The notes beneath the pieces are model-generated. The model searched no databases and had not been told where the DNA came from. It was given only the letters and a program-made list of their open reading frames with translations. From Acaryochloris sp. IP29b_bin.148 (GTDB lineage: Bacteria; Cyanobacteriota; Cyanobacteriia; Thermosynechococcales; Thermosynechococcaceae): DNA of 32,605 nt. Of this stretch, positions 26,081-32,605 are shown piece by piece. Positions within the stretch are counted from its first letter, which is position 1. Every line of letters starts with the position of its first letter. The position numbers were made by a program, and so were the translations under genes. The DNA lies in the NCBI RefSeq assembly GCF_028285565.1, contig NZ_JANQOY010000067.1, positions 1-32,605 of the forward strand. The letters are read 5' to 3'.

Positions 26081-28441
26081 TTAGTTTTTGCCTGCAGTCG
26101 CTTTCGGTCTACTTGTCGTTTGCTTAGGGCTGATGGTGACCGTAGTACGGTTGGCACCAAGGGTCTTAAGCAAGCCAATCACCGCAACCATGGCCACTAT
26201 CCCGCCACCAATCCAGACAGTCGAAAATCCTGGATGCTGGGCAAACGTAGCCATCTGATAAAACATGGTCGCCACCCAATAGGCCAACCCCGTGGTCCAA
26301 GCGGCGACCAAGGCCGTCCACCCTAAATTGGTCTCTCGATAAACCGCCCCGGTTGCTGCGACACAGGGAAAATACATCAGCACAAACAACAGGTAGGCAA
26401 AAGCCGCCGTTGAAGTACCAAATCGCTGCGCCATTTGACCAAAGGTACTCGTAGAGAGTTCTTGTTCCTCAGCCACTGCACTCTGATCTTGGACATCACC
26501 AACATTTAATCCCAACGGATCGAGCAATTGATTCCCCAAACTGACCATATTGGTCGGAATGCTAACCAAGGCAGCCTGAAGATTCTCACCAAAATTAAAG
26601 GGAGGATCTACCTCGCTGGGTGCTGCTTCTTCCGCCAGTTGACCATAGAGAGAATCCAACGATCCCACCATGGCCTCCTTGGCAAAGACACCTGTAAAAA
26701 TGCCCACCGTCGCTGGCCAATTCTCAGCTTGAACGCCCATAGGGGCAAATACAGGTGTAATGGTGCGACTGCTGGCTGACAATACCGATTTCTGGCTATC
26801 CTGCTGACCAAAGGAGCCATCGGTGCCCACGGAATTTAAGAAGGCCAGAACCATCACCATCAGCACAATCATCTTCCCGGCCTTCAGCAAAAAGGTTTTG
26901 AGTCGGTCTCCGGCTCGTAGAAAAACCCCTTTGATTTTTGGGATGTGATAGGGGGGCAATTCCATTACCAGTGGGGAGGCCTCGCCCTGCATAATCGTGT
27001 TTTTCATCACAAACCCGGTAAAGACGGCAGCAGCGATCCCAATTAGGTATAGGCCAAATACCAAATTCTGACCATTGCGAGGGAAAAAGGCCGCTGCAAA
27101 CAGCGCATATACAGGCAACCTGGCCCCACAGGACATAAACGGATTCATCATGATCGTCATCAGACGATCGCGTCGGTTTTCCAAAGTCCGAGTCGCCATA
27201 ATCGCGGGGACATTGCAGCCAAACCCCACCAGCATGGGAATAAAAGACTTACCCGGCAAGCCCACAAACCGCATCAGCCTATCCATCACAAACGCGGCTC
27301 TGGCCATATAGCCTGAATCTTCTAGCAACGCCAGAATCAGAAACAGCAGGCCAATTTGGGGGATAAACGTTGCGACGGTTTGGATGCCACTCCCCGCTGC
27401 CGTGACGATACCCGTGAGCCAGCCCGGTGTACCGATGGATTCCAGCCAGGTTTGAGGCGCATCAACAAACAATGTCCCCACGGTAATATCGAAAAAGTCA
27501 ATAAAGGCTCCACCGATATTGATGGCGATAAAAAACATCAAATACATCACCAACAAAAATAGGGGAATGCCAATCCAGCGATTAAGGACGACCTGATCAA
27601 TCTGATCCGATTTGGAGTGGCTGACCTGATGGGTTTGTTGAACCGCTGCTTGCATGAGACTGCGGATATAGCCATAGCGGGTATCCGCCACCAAAATATC
27701 GATATCTTCATGCAATAACTGGTGAACTTGGCGGCGATGTTTGGCAATAATTTGCTCCAGCTGCTGCCCCTGCAACTCTGGGGCCACCCGATTTTCATAT
27801 TCCAGCAGCTTCAAGGCGGTCCAGCGAGGGGCAATTTTGGAATTATGCCCCTGCTGCTGGACAATAGGCTCTAGCTGATGAATGGCATCCTCAATCACCG
27901 CAGGGTAGGTAACAAAGGTGGGATGATTTTTCGGATCATCAACATAGTGGCTAATAATGTCCTTGATTTCGTGGATGCCCTCCCCTAGGAACGCACTCAT
28001 GGTACTCACAGGACAGCCCATCCGCTGGGATAACACGGGCGCATCAATATCCAAGTCGCGATCTTGAGCAATGTCCATCATGTTTAAGGCCACCACCATG
28101 GGCAATCCCATTTCCATAATCTGGGTGGTGAGGTAGAGATTGCGCTCCAGATTGGAGGCATCAACAATATTCAGGATTAAATCGGCTTTGGTGGACAGCA
28201 GATAGTCGCGGGCAATCACTTCATCTAACCCCGTACTGTCATCTTCGCCATCTAGGGAATACACCCCGGGCAAATCCACCACCGTCGTTTTGGTGCCGTT
28301 GTAGTGATAGTGTCCCGTTTTTTGATCAACGGTCACCCCTGGCCAATTCCCCGTTCGCTGGTTCGTTCCGGTTAAATCGTTAAAAAGAGTGGTTTTACCA
28401 CAATTAGGGTTACCAATTAAGGCAATGGTCGGTGTTGACAT
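26081..28441 (-). CDS. feoB: Ferrous iron transporter FeoB
   Basis: FeoB is the polytopic inner-membrane Fe(II) importer with an N-terminal GTPase. The protein is 786 residues. The G-protein part shows G1 GNPNCGKTT (residues 10-18), G2 region PGVTVDQKTG, G3 DLPGVYSL and G4 NMMD. A GDI-like helical region follows to about 275. The membrane part has two Gate motifs, one around GFGCNVPAIMATRTLENRRD and a second around IFTGVFAKEAMVGSLDSLYG. Both match the conserved FeoB core. The gene starts two bases after feoA and precedes the FeoC-like gene, forming an feoABC operon. Fe(II) uptake is expected to matter when oxygen is low, as in the fermentative neighbours. Confidence 0.97.
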   Translation of the reverse strand: MSTPTIALIGNPNCGKTTLFNDLTGTNQRTGNWPGVTVDQKTGHYHYNGTKTTVVDLPGVYSLDGEDDSTGLDEVIARDYLLSTKADLILNIVDASNLERNLYLTTQIMEMGLPMVVALNMMDIAQDRDLDIDAPVLSQRMGCPVSTMSAFLGEGIHEIKDIISHYVDDPKNHPTFVTYPAVIEDAIHQLEPIVQQQGHNSKIAPRWTALKLLEYENRVAPELQGQQLEQIIAKHRRQVHQLLHEDIDILVADTRYGYIRSLMQAAVQQTHQVSHSKSDQIDQVVLNRWIGIPLFLLVMYLMFFIAINIGGAFIDFFDITVGTLFVDAPQTWLESIGTPGWLTGIVTAAGSGIQTVATFIPQIGLLFLILALLEDSGYMARAAFVMDRLMRFVGLPGKSFIPMLVGFGCNVPAIMATRTLENRRDRLMTIMMNPFMSCGARLPVYALFAAAFFPRNGQNLVFGLYLIGIAAAVFTGFVMKNTIMQGEASPLVMELPPYHIPKIKGVFLRAGDRLKTFLLKAGKMIVLMVMVLAFLNSVGTDGSFGQQDSQKSVLSASSRTITPVFAPMGVQAENWPATVGIFTGVFAKEAMVGSLDSLYGQLAEEAAPSEVDPPFNFGENLQAALVSIPTNMVSLGNQLLDPLGLNVGDVQDQSAVAEEQELSTSTFGQMAQRFGTSTAAFAYLLFVLMYFPCVAATGAVYRETNLGWTALVAAWTTGLAYWVATMFYQMATFAQHPGFSTVWIGGGIVAMVAVIGLLKTLGANRTTVTISPKQTTSRPKATAGKN

Positions 28442-28443
28442 CG

Positions 28444-28998
28444 CTATTCCTGCACCTCTTGGACAATCAATAAAGCCGCTTCCGCTTGACGAAGGCTAAG
28501 CCGAAACCCTCGAATTTTGATTTCTACGGGGTCACCGAGGGGGGCAATATGGGTCACAGTAAATTCAGTCCCTGGGGTGAGGCCCATGGCCAATAGCTTC
28601 TTTTTATAGGCTCTTAGGTCTGGGGTATGGGTATCGGCAAAGCCTTTGACCTTGCCGGTTTGATAAAGCTGTAGATCCTTAAGGGTTAAGGGGGCAGTTT
28701 GTTCCATCTTGGCGGGGTCTCCCATGGTTTGTTCTGGATCCTTCAACGGCTGATCCGTCACTAAAATTTGCTCGGCAATTTGCTGATTGAGACCAATACG
28801 GGTTTCGCCAATACGAACCACTAAATTGCCAGCTACCCGCTGCAAGATTTCAATGGCGGTTCCAGGGGCTAGGCCCATACCAATCAGTTGAGTCGTCTTG
28901 GCACCATTTCGATAGCCAACAATCCACAGGTGTTGTGGTGGTTGAGTTTTGGCCAGGCTTTGGTAAAAACTGGCGGAAATGTGGGAATTTATAGTCAC
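28444..28998 (-). CDS. feoA: FeoA protein with two tandem FeoA domains
   Basis: FeoA is a small SH3-like cytoplasmic partner of FeoB. Typical FeoA has about 75-90 residues; this one has 184 and contains two copies. Domain 1 covers about residues 20-82 (LIGMGLAPGTAIEILQRVAG and RIGLNQQIAEQILV). Domain 2 covers about 112-182 (LLAMGLTPGTEFTVTHIAPL and GFRLSLRQAEAALLIV). The shared MGL-PGT word makes the duplication clear. A linker of about 25 residues joins them. The stop lies two bases before feoB, so translation is probably coupled. A 470-base divergent region with an FNR-type palindrome separates it from the CDF gene; that site is about 350 bases from this start. Confidence 0.93.
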   Translation of the reverse strand: MTINSHISASFYQSLAKTQPPQHLWIVGYRNGAKTTQLIGMGLAPGTAIEILQRVAGNLVVRIGETRIGLNQQIAEQILVTDQPLKDPEQTMGDPAKMEQTAPLTLKDLQLYQTGKVKGFADTHTPDLRAYKKKLLAMGLTPGTEFTVTHIAPLGDPVEIKIRGFRLSLRQAEAALLIVQEVQE

Positions 28999-29468
28999 GA
29001 ATAGAATTTCCGAAACACAGAAATAAAGAAGTTACTGCTCATACAAATAGCCAGCAGCATTCAAAGCAATATATCTGGTGCAACAAATTAAGACTTCACT
29101 GCAGATCGCAGTAGTTAGCTAGAACCCAATTGATAGCTATCCTCATCTCACTCATCCGTACCGGGATGAAATCAAACAAGCAAGGTTCAGTTAATTAATA
29201 GTTATTATCAATAAGTAGCCTTTTAGTGTCTACACTTTTTAGACTGTTTTAACGAACTCATTACTAGTTAGAACTCTGAAATACCCTCACTGCAATTCAT
29301 TCATGGGAAGCATAAGGTTTAGAGGCTCTATAACAATGAATAATATTTTTGATTTAAATCAATAAAATCACTGGTTCTATTTGCTTCTATATAGTTGCAG
29401 TAAGCCGTATTTATGACTGATGATGATCTCAATAGCAGTTCCTAAATAAAAGCAGCCCCAGTAGCCCT
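28999..29468. other. Divergent regulatory region between feoA and the CDF transporter
   Basis: The 470-base AT-rich region has no supported gene. It contains the FNR-type palindrome at 29349-29362 and -10-like words on both sides of it. A TATAAT-like AT-rich block at 29196-29214 (around GTTATTATCAATAAG) could be a Fur-type site for the feo operon; this is only a resemblance to AT-rich Fur boxes. Confidence 0.5.
29349..29362. promoter_or_regulatory. FNR-type palindrome upstream of the CDF transporter
   Basis: TTGATTTAAATCAA is a perfect palindrome and a full FNR consensus match. Overlapping -10-like words (TCTATA at 29386, TATAGT at 29390) lie downstream. They would place transcription start about 42-47 bases from the centre, near the class II activation distance, toward the CDF gene. 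On the opposite strand TATAGA also occurs, about 35 bases from centre to start, so feoA could share the site. Confidence 0.7.
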
Positions 29469-30386
29469 ATGACCCTCGATAATCGCCAAGATGTGCGCAA
29501 TGTGCTCGTCACAGTCCTGTTTTTAAATGTGACCGTGATGCTAATTAAGGCTGGCCTGGGATGGTGGACAGGGTCCCTTAGTTTATTTGCCGATGCCCTT
29601 CATAGCATTACTGATAGTGCCAATAATGTTCTGGGATTGACGATGAATCGACTGGCGTCCCCCGAACCGGATCGCGAACATCCCTATGGACACCAGAAAT
29701 TTGATGCCATTGGAGCTTTGGGCATTGCGGCATTTTTAGGAATTGCCTGCTTTGAAATTTTAGAAGGGGCGGTGGGACACCTCTTCAACCATGAATCTCC
29801 TGTGGAGATGTCTCCCCAAGTCTTAGAGCTATTGCTGGTGGTATTGGGCATCAATATTGTGGTGGCGGTGTACGAACGCCGTGTGGGTGAGCGGGTCGGC
29901 AGCAGTATTCTGCTATCGGATGCACAACATACGATGAGCGATATTTGGGTCACCGCCATGGTCATGCTCGGTCTTGTGGGTGTGGGGTTTGGCTATCAGT
30001 GGGTTGATGTGGTGTTGGCCTTCCCTGTCTGCGTTTTAGTCTTTGCGAGTGGCTGGTCTGTGTTGCAGCATAACTTGCCCTGGCTGGTGGATGAAATGGC
30101 CATTGCCCCAGAAGCCATCCATGACGCGGTGATTAATGTACCTGGGGTACTCAACTGTCACGATATTGCCTCTCGGGGATTGTTGGGACGTCAATCTTTT
30201 ATCGAAATGCACCTGGTAGTTGACTCAGATAGCGTTGAAGTGGCCCATAACATCACGGAAGAAGTGGAATCGATTCTGGAGCAAAAGTATGCCCCTGTCC
30301 GGGCCACCATTCATATTGAGCCCCAGTCTTATTCCTCTGAGCAAATTAGTTTTGGTGAAGTGTCTGCCACGGAACAAGGCATCTAA
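29469..30386 (+). CDS. Cation diffusion facilitator (CDF) family metal transporter
   Basis: CDF proteins export divalent metals by proton antiport. The 305-residue protein has six transmembrane helices in the first 200 residues and a cytoplasmic C-terminal metal-binding-like domain from about 205 (DAVINVPGVLNCHDIASRGL, then HLVVDSDSVEVAHNITEEVE). The transport site reads HSITD in helix 2 (FADALHSITDSANN) and HTMSD in helix 5 (SDAQHTMSD). That is two HxxxD motifs, the pattern typical of Zn2+-selective members rather than the DxxxD of Fe/Zn FieF or Mn transporters. The metal is inferred. It is preceded by an FNR-type palindrome and divergent from feoAB, so metal balance under low oxygen is a plausible role. 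Its stop overlaps that of the convergent regulator gene by three to four bases. Confidence 0.9.
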   Translation: MTLDNRQDVRNVLVTVLFLNVTVMLIKAGLGWWTGSLSLFADALHSITDSANNVLGLTMNRLASPEPDREHPYGHQKFDAIGALGIAAFLGIACFEILEGAVGHLFNHESPVEMSPQVLELLLVVLGINIVVAVYERRVGERVGSSILLSDAQHTMSDIWVTAMVMLGLVGVGFGYQWVDVVLAFPVCVLVFASGWSVLQHNLPWLVDEMAIAPEAIHDAVINVPGVLNCHDIASRGLLGRQSFIEMHLVVDSDSVEVAHNITEEVESILEQKYAPVRATIHIEPQSYSSEQISFGEVSATEQGI

Positions 30387-31132
30387 TCGGAAGCGTCTGG
30401 GGACTGACTCAAGGCGACCAGGCGATCGCGATCGAGTATCGTCACCTTGGGACCTGCGATCGCAATAATGTCATCATGACTGAGCTGATAAAATGCCCGA
30501 GACAGGGTAGCGGGAATGGTTCCTAGCCGTGCCGCCAGTTGACTTTTAGTTAAATCTAGATACACCGTGTCAGGGGCAGTAGATCGGGATCTCGCAGCGG
30601 TATCCCGGAGCGTATCCGATACCGTATCGCCAACCGTATTGCCCAGGTTTAATAGGTAGGTTGCCAGTCGCTGAGGCACACTTTTAAACGACAATTGCTC
30701 GACCAGTTGGGCCAGATGGCGCAGGTGACTGGAGAGGCTAATCAACATTTTTACCGCCACCTCGGGGCTGTGGTGAAGAAAATCCAGGAAGGGGTAGCGG
30801 GGAAAGAAGATAAGATCCGCAGGTTCCAAGGCTGCAGCGGAAGCTGGGAAGACCTGACCATCTAAAGCGGGAACATCCGCAAAGTTATCGCCTTCGGTAA
30901 AAATATTCAAAATCTGTTCTTTACCATTGGCAGACATCTGAAAGACTTTGACCCGGCCCGTTCGCACCACATAGAACCCCGTTGCCTCTTGGTCTTGGCG
31001 GAAAATCTGCTCTCCCTTTTTAAAGTGTTGCAGTTGAGCAATTTGGGTTAGGGATTGACGTTGTTCTGGAGATAAACCTCGGAAAATCAAGGTTGTCTCC
31101 AACCAAGTAGCCACGTTAGCGGTATCTATCAT
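30383..31132 (-). CDS. Crp/Fnr-family regulator without cysteines (DNR/NnrR-like)
   Basis: This 249-residue transcription factor has an N-terminal cyclic-nucleotide-type sensor fold (about 12-120; FKKGEQIFRQDQEATGFYVV), a dimerisation helix (125-160) and a C-terminal winged helix (190-245; DLTKSQLAARLGTIPATLSR). There is not one cysteine, so an FNR-type Fe-S oxygen sensor is excluded; the DNR/NnrR class, which senses NO through heme, is the best fit. In the recognition helix Ser211 and Arg212 match FNR Ser212 and Arg213. The position of FNR Glu209 is Ala208. A Thr/Asp-rich insert (about 164-190) precedes the winged helix. The gene is divergent from norB with a TTGACTTAAGTCAA site between them, so it is the natural candidate to bind that site and its twin upstream of pflB. 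Confidence 0.88.
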   Translation of the reverse strand: MIDTANVATWLETTLIFRGLSPEQRQSLTQIAQLQHFKKGEQIFRQDQEATGFYVVRTGRVKVFQMSANGKEQILNIFTEGDNFADVPALDGQVFPASAAALEPADLIFFPRYPFLDFLHHSPEVAVKMLISLSSHLRHLAQLVEQLSFKSVPQRLATYLLNLGNTVGDTVSDTLRDTAARSRSTAPDTVYLDLTKSQLAARLGTIPATLSRAFYQLSHDDIIAIAGPKVTILDRDRLVALSQSPDASD

Positions 31133-31420
31133 CTACCTACACTCTGCCCAGAATTCAAACGATATATGGCTCGCAATCCCTTCAGCACATTAGTACTCCC
31201 CATAGACTCCGCATTATCCTGGCCATGTTTAGGGATCAGACCTCAGATTTAAGCATCTTTTAATTGGCCCCTTGACTTAAGTCAAAGATTGAGTCGGACT
31301 GGGTCTCCTACAGTGAGAGACATCTCCTCCAGCCCAGCACCGGACGATCCTCAGGGCTCAACTCCGCTCTGCTCAAGCAATTGGCTGTGAGGAGCAATAC
31401 CGTTTTTGGGGATAGCAACA
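31133..31420. other. Divergent promoter region between the regulator and norB
   Basis: This 288-base region separates the regulator (minus) and norB (plus). It holds one perfect DNR-type site at 31272-31285 and a -10 candidate at 31309-31314. I see no second site nearer the regulator, so any autoregulation would act through the same one. No coding frame is supported. Confidence 0.6.
31272..31314 (+). promoter_or_regulatory. DNR/FNR-type class II promoter of norB
   Basis: The palindrome TTGACTTAAGTCAA (31272-31285) is followed by TACAGT (31309-31314), a four-of-six match to TATAAT. A transcription start seven bases later (31321) lies about 42 bases from the site centre, the classic spacing for class II activation by Crp/Fnr proteins. 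The norB start codon is 100 bases further on. No good -35 is present, as expected for an activated promoter. Confidence 0.68.
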
Positions 31421-32605
31421 ATGGCCAACCCAACCTTAGATACCAATGTAGCGACGAACTTGCGATCGCGTCGCCCCTCGATGGGCTTACCCGCATGGCT
31501 AGCCCTGATTTGTATCGTCACCTTTACCGTTCTACTCACAGCGGGGGCAGCCATTTATAAAAATGCACCGCCCATCCCCGCTCAGATCGTGTCCCCTCAG
31601 CAGGAAACGATCCTTACCCAAACCGAGATTCAAACGGGTCAAGAAACCTACCTGGCCCGAGGTGGCCAGCATATTGGCAGCATCTGGGGACATGGCAGCT
31701 ATCTAGCGCCAGACTGGACCGCAGATGTCCTCCATCGCTGGGGATTAGCCACTGCGGGTGTCCTATATGACGGTGATCCGGACTTCAGTCAAGCAGATTT
31801 CGAACAATTATCAGCGATTGACCGCGCCACCCTGACCGTCCAAGTCCAGGAGGATTTTAAGGCCAATCGTTACGATGCCAACTCAGACACCTTGGCCCTA
31901 ACATCGGCCCAAACCCAAGGGCTACAACAGGTCTTTGAAGATTATCAAACTCTGCTTTCTCAAGGCTCTTCCATTCACTCTATTCCTAGTGGCTGGTTTA
32001 CTGATGAAGGACAAATCCACTCAGTCACTGCCTTTTTTAGCTGGACGGCCTGGGCAGCCTCAGCCAACCGGCCCAATGCGCCCTTTTCTTATACCGCTAA
32101 CTTTCCCCACGATGATTTGATCGGCAATCAAGCCCCAGGGCAATTTCTAATCTGGTCCATTGTGTCAGTGGTGGTCTTAATTGCGGCCATTGCCTTTTTT
32201 CTGTTCGTCTACATTACCCAAGAAGATGCGGAAGACGTGCAGCCCGTTACTACCCGCCCCGCTATTCGCCTCGCTACCCCCAGCCAAAAAGTGACAACCC
32301 TCTTTTTTGGGGTGGCCATGATCCTATTTTTAGTCCAAATCTTGATGGGCATGGTGACCGCCCACTATGCTGTCGAAGGCGATGGTTTTTATGGAGTCCC
32401 GATTCAACAATTTATGCCCTACGCCGCCTCCCGCACCTGGCACCTACAGATTGCAGTCTTTTGGATTGCCACCTGCTGGTTAGCGGCAGGGCTTTACTTT
32501 GGCCCTCGCTTTGGTAAACATGAACCCAAGTTTCAAGCCTGGGGCAATGGTGGACTGTTAGTCGCTCTCACTGTTGTCGTTGTTGGCTCCCTGGTGGGGA
32601 CTTGG
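31421..32605 (+). CDS. norB: Quinol-dependent nitric oxide reductase (qNOR), 3'-truncated
   Basis: NorB reduces two NO to N2O at a heme/non-heme iron centre of the heme-copper oxidase superfamily. The frame is open from ATG 31421 (GGGGA at 31408-31412 before it) to the window edge, 395 codons. After a short cytoplasmic start and a transmembrane helix (about 24-46) comes the qNOR periplasmic domain: GGQHIGSIWGHGSYLAPDW (residues 81-99), AFFSWTAWAASANRP and SYTANFPHDDLIGN. Transmembrane helices follow (about 245-267, 290-315, 345-370). RTWHLQIAVFW marks the first part of the catalytic core. There is no CxxCH, so electrons come from quinol, not cytochrome c. About half of the usual 750 or so residues are visible. 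The promoter has a DNR-type site; the divergent gene encodes the likely regulator. Confidence 0.94.
   Translation, partial: MANPTLDTNVATNLRSRRPSMGLPAWLALICIVTFTVLLTAGAAIYKNAPPIPAQIVSPQQETILTQTEIQTGQETYLARGGQHIGSIWGHGSYLAPDWTADVLHRWGLATAGVLYDGDPDFSQADFEQLSAIDRATLTVQVQEDFKANRYDANSDTLALTSAQTQGLQQVFEDYQTLLSQGSSIHSIPSGWFTDEGQIHSVTAFFSWTAWAASANRPNAPFSYTANFPHDDLIGNQAPGQFLIWSIVSVVVLIAAIAFFLFVYITQEDAEDVQPVTTRPAIRLATPSQKVTTLFFGVAMILFLVQILMGMVTAHYAVEGDGFYGVPIQQFMPYAASRTWHLQIAVFWIATCWLAAGLYFGPRFGKHEPKFQAWGNGGLLVALTVVVVGSLVGTW

Larger units (their letters stand above)
1488..31469. repeat. HIP1 octamer copies (GCGATCGC), dispersed
   Basis: I count about 14 copies, at 1488, 6633, 7059, 7676, 11453, 15649, 17159, 18177, 19364, 20746, 24205, 30422, 30456 and 31462 (start positions). 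Nearly all lie inside genes. HIP1 is strongly over-represented in many cyanobacterial genomes, so the density supports a cyanobacterial host and shows that the fermentation genes carry the same signature as their surroundings. Confidence 0.85.

Noticed and set aside
30595..30650. Repeated GTATCCGATACC-like words in the regulator gene
   Set aside because: They encode the Thr/Asp-rich insert of the protein and are imperfect; no separate repeat element is needed to explain them.
1..32605. CRISPR arrays, insertion sequences, rRNA or phage genes
   Set aside because: No direct-repeat arrays, transposase motifs, terminal inverted repeats or RNA gene signatures were seen by reading; a short degenerate element could be missed.

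Overview
The window reads as a cyanobacterial chromosome segment. It carries psbU (photosystem II extrinsic protein), a lumenal cyclophilin of the TLP40 type, a RecD2-type helicase, and about 14 intragenic copies of the HIP1 octamer GCGATCGC. The mix of photosynthetic and fermentation genes suggests a relative of Acaryochloris, but that is an impression from gene content, not a database result.

Layout. Positions 1-5.9 kb: the 3' part of recD2, a 1.1 kb AT-rich gap, psbU with its own terminator, a membrane-anchored cyclophilin, and small membrane proteins. Positions 6.3-10.1 kb: a P2-type cation ATPase and an orphan amino-acid-type ABC binding protein. Positions 10.2-25.1 kb: a dark-fermentation block. 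It has an ADP-forming acyl-CoA synthetase fused to a GNAT domain (minus strand), facing a pflB-pflA-adhE-xfp series (plus strand). After decayed gene fragments and a hypothetical gene comes ackA. Positions 25.2-29.0 kb (minus strand): a pentapeptide-repeat protein, and a feoA(double domain)-feoB-feoC-like ferrous iron operon. Positions 29.4-32.6 kb: a CDF-type cation transporter, a cysteine-free Crp/Fnr (DNR-like) regulator, and the start of a quinol-type nitric oxide reductase that runs off the window.

How the genes fit together. PFL turns pyruvate into acetyl-CoA and formate. AdhE reduces acetyl-CoA to ethanol and re-oxidises NADH. The ADP-forming synthetase can turn acetyl-CoA into acetate plus ATP. 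Phosphoketolase makes acetyl-phosphate, which AckA turns into acetate plus ATP. This gives two ATP-yielding acetate routes without Pta, which is not seen in the window. NorB removes NO, and Feo imports Fe(II), the iron form that prevails under anoxia.

The main discovery candidate is regulatory. Four perfect FNR/DNR-type palindromes (TTGAY-N4-RTCAA) lie in intergenic DNA: two between the acyl-CoA synthetase and pflB, one between feoA and the CDF gene, one between the regulator and norB. The two sites TTGACTTAAGTCAA (before pflB and before norB) are identical over 14 bp. The norB site sits at the class II activator distance from a plausible -10. Together with the local cysteine-less regulator this suggests an anoxia/NO regulon covering fermentation, metal transport and NO reduction. 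The pflB upstream region also holds three complementary arms that can form two mutually exclusive stems, a possible RNA switch.
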